Shown here: positions 63,424 to 64,000 of the stretch, in pieces
Layout: each line of letters opens with the position of its first letter
Position numbering within the stretch: the stretch's first letter is position 1
Source: Siphlonurus alternatus
Taxonomy: Eukaryota; Arthropoda; Insecta; Ephemeroptera; Siphlonuridae
Direction of reading: 5' to 3'
Assembly: GCA_949825025.1 (NCBI GenBank)
Contig: OX463780.1
Coordinates: 49,497,280 to 49,561,279 of the forward strand
DNA length: 64,000 nucleotides
Notes under the pieces: model-generated
Databases searched by the model: none
What the model saw: the letters and a program-made list of their open reading frames with translations, nothing else
Told to the model about the DNA's origin: nothing
Translations under genes and position numbers: made by a program

Positions 63424-64000
63424 GAATTGGCGAGCCAGCACAATGCACTTGTCAGTGGAATTTAGTGGGAAAAAACTATGAAATGAAAAAATTAAAAATT
63501 AGGTTATATGCTAGTGTACACTTAAATTACAAAGTTCTATCACAAAAACAATTATAGTGAAGACGATGAAATTTTCCATTATTATTATTTTTTATTCTAT
63601 TAAGTCTTGCTCAAAAAAATTATTTCATATAATTATGTACATTTCAAACGCTATATATACAAACATTGCCTGAACAATCGGTACAAAAAAAAAAAAAATT
63701 AATGCAAACAAGAGTTTAAAAAAAATCTATGACAGCTGATGTTTAAGTTTTGGGTTTTAAGATTAATCCAGAAATTCTCAATTTGAGAGCTATTAAAATC
63801 ACCGTAAACACTTTTATTTTACACTGACTTTAAATTTTTTCATTAAAAAAAAGTACAGTACTCTCTATATCTTTTAATGTAAAAAAAACTTTTAAAAAAA
63901 CTCGATTTAACTTTCGTATATATTGTTCATGATGTCAAATACATTTAACTATTTTTTATATATGTTGATTAATTTGAAAAATCATACTAAAAACCATGTT

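Larger units (their letters stand above)
61701..64000. other. 3' flank of NELF-C/D, no further gene seen
   Basis: AT-rich sequence after the NELF-C/D stop codon. AATAAA at 61751-61756, about 50 nt past the stop, is a plausible poly(A) signal. One family A element lies at 63029-63423. The remainder has no exon-like frame that I could support. Confidence 0.55.

Overview
The window is invertebrate nuclear DNA, most likely from an arthropod. Evidence: split genes with consensus GT..AG introns, very AT-rich introns and spacers, several non-LTR retrotransposons, and many palindromic miniature transposons. No tRNA, rRNA, operon or CRISPR signal was seen. The species cannot be named from the sequence.

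Four conserved genes were rebuilt exon by exon. All splice phases agree and all four models are open from start to stop. (1) ACAA2, mitochondrial 3-ketoacyl-CoA thiolase, minus strand, 995-5635, 8 exons, 398 aa. (2) A POGLUT2/POGLUT3 (KDELC-type) ER protein O-glucosyltransferase, plus strand, 6203-14590, 7 exons, 502 aa, ending in KDEL. (3) An NFAT5-like Rel-homology transcription factor, minus strand, 18298-33786, 11 exons, 984 aa. (4) NELF-C/D (TH1), a subunit of the negative elongation factor, plus strand, 39400-61700, 13 exons, 582 aa. ACAA2 and the glucosyltransferase diverge from a 567-bp shared promoter interval. The glucosyltransferase and NFAT5 converge. NFAT5 and NELF-C/D diverge across 5.6 kb that holds a 3.8-kb foldback element. 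The genes have unrelated housekeeping or regulatory roles and do not form a pathway.

Introns and spacers are full of mobile DNA. There are hairpin elements that end in TTAA (piggyBac-like), TAGAGGCTTCAAG-ended elements, and hairpins carrying CRE and E-box palindromes. A broken CR1-like LINE lies in NELF-C/D intron 2. An intact antisense LINE (960-aa ORF) lies in intron 8. In intron 9 a hAT-type element with an 8-bp target duplication has been split by an apparently intact two-ORF LINE.

The most striking observation is that five tandem arrays with units of about 30-95 bp each straddle an exon-intron boundary, in three of the four genes. They are a 15-copy 3' splice site array (NELF-C/D exon 4), an 11-copy 5' splice site array (NELF-C/D exon 9), a duplicated 3' splice site (NELF-C/D exon 10), a triplicated 5' splice site (glucosyltransferase exon 3) and a four-copy 5' splice site array (NFAT5 exon 7). 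I noticed no array of this period away from a splice site. This may be a recurrent, little-described mode of intron growth and splice-site multiplication.
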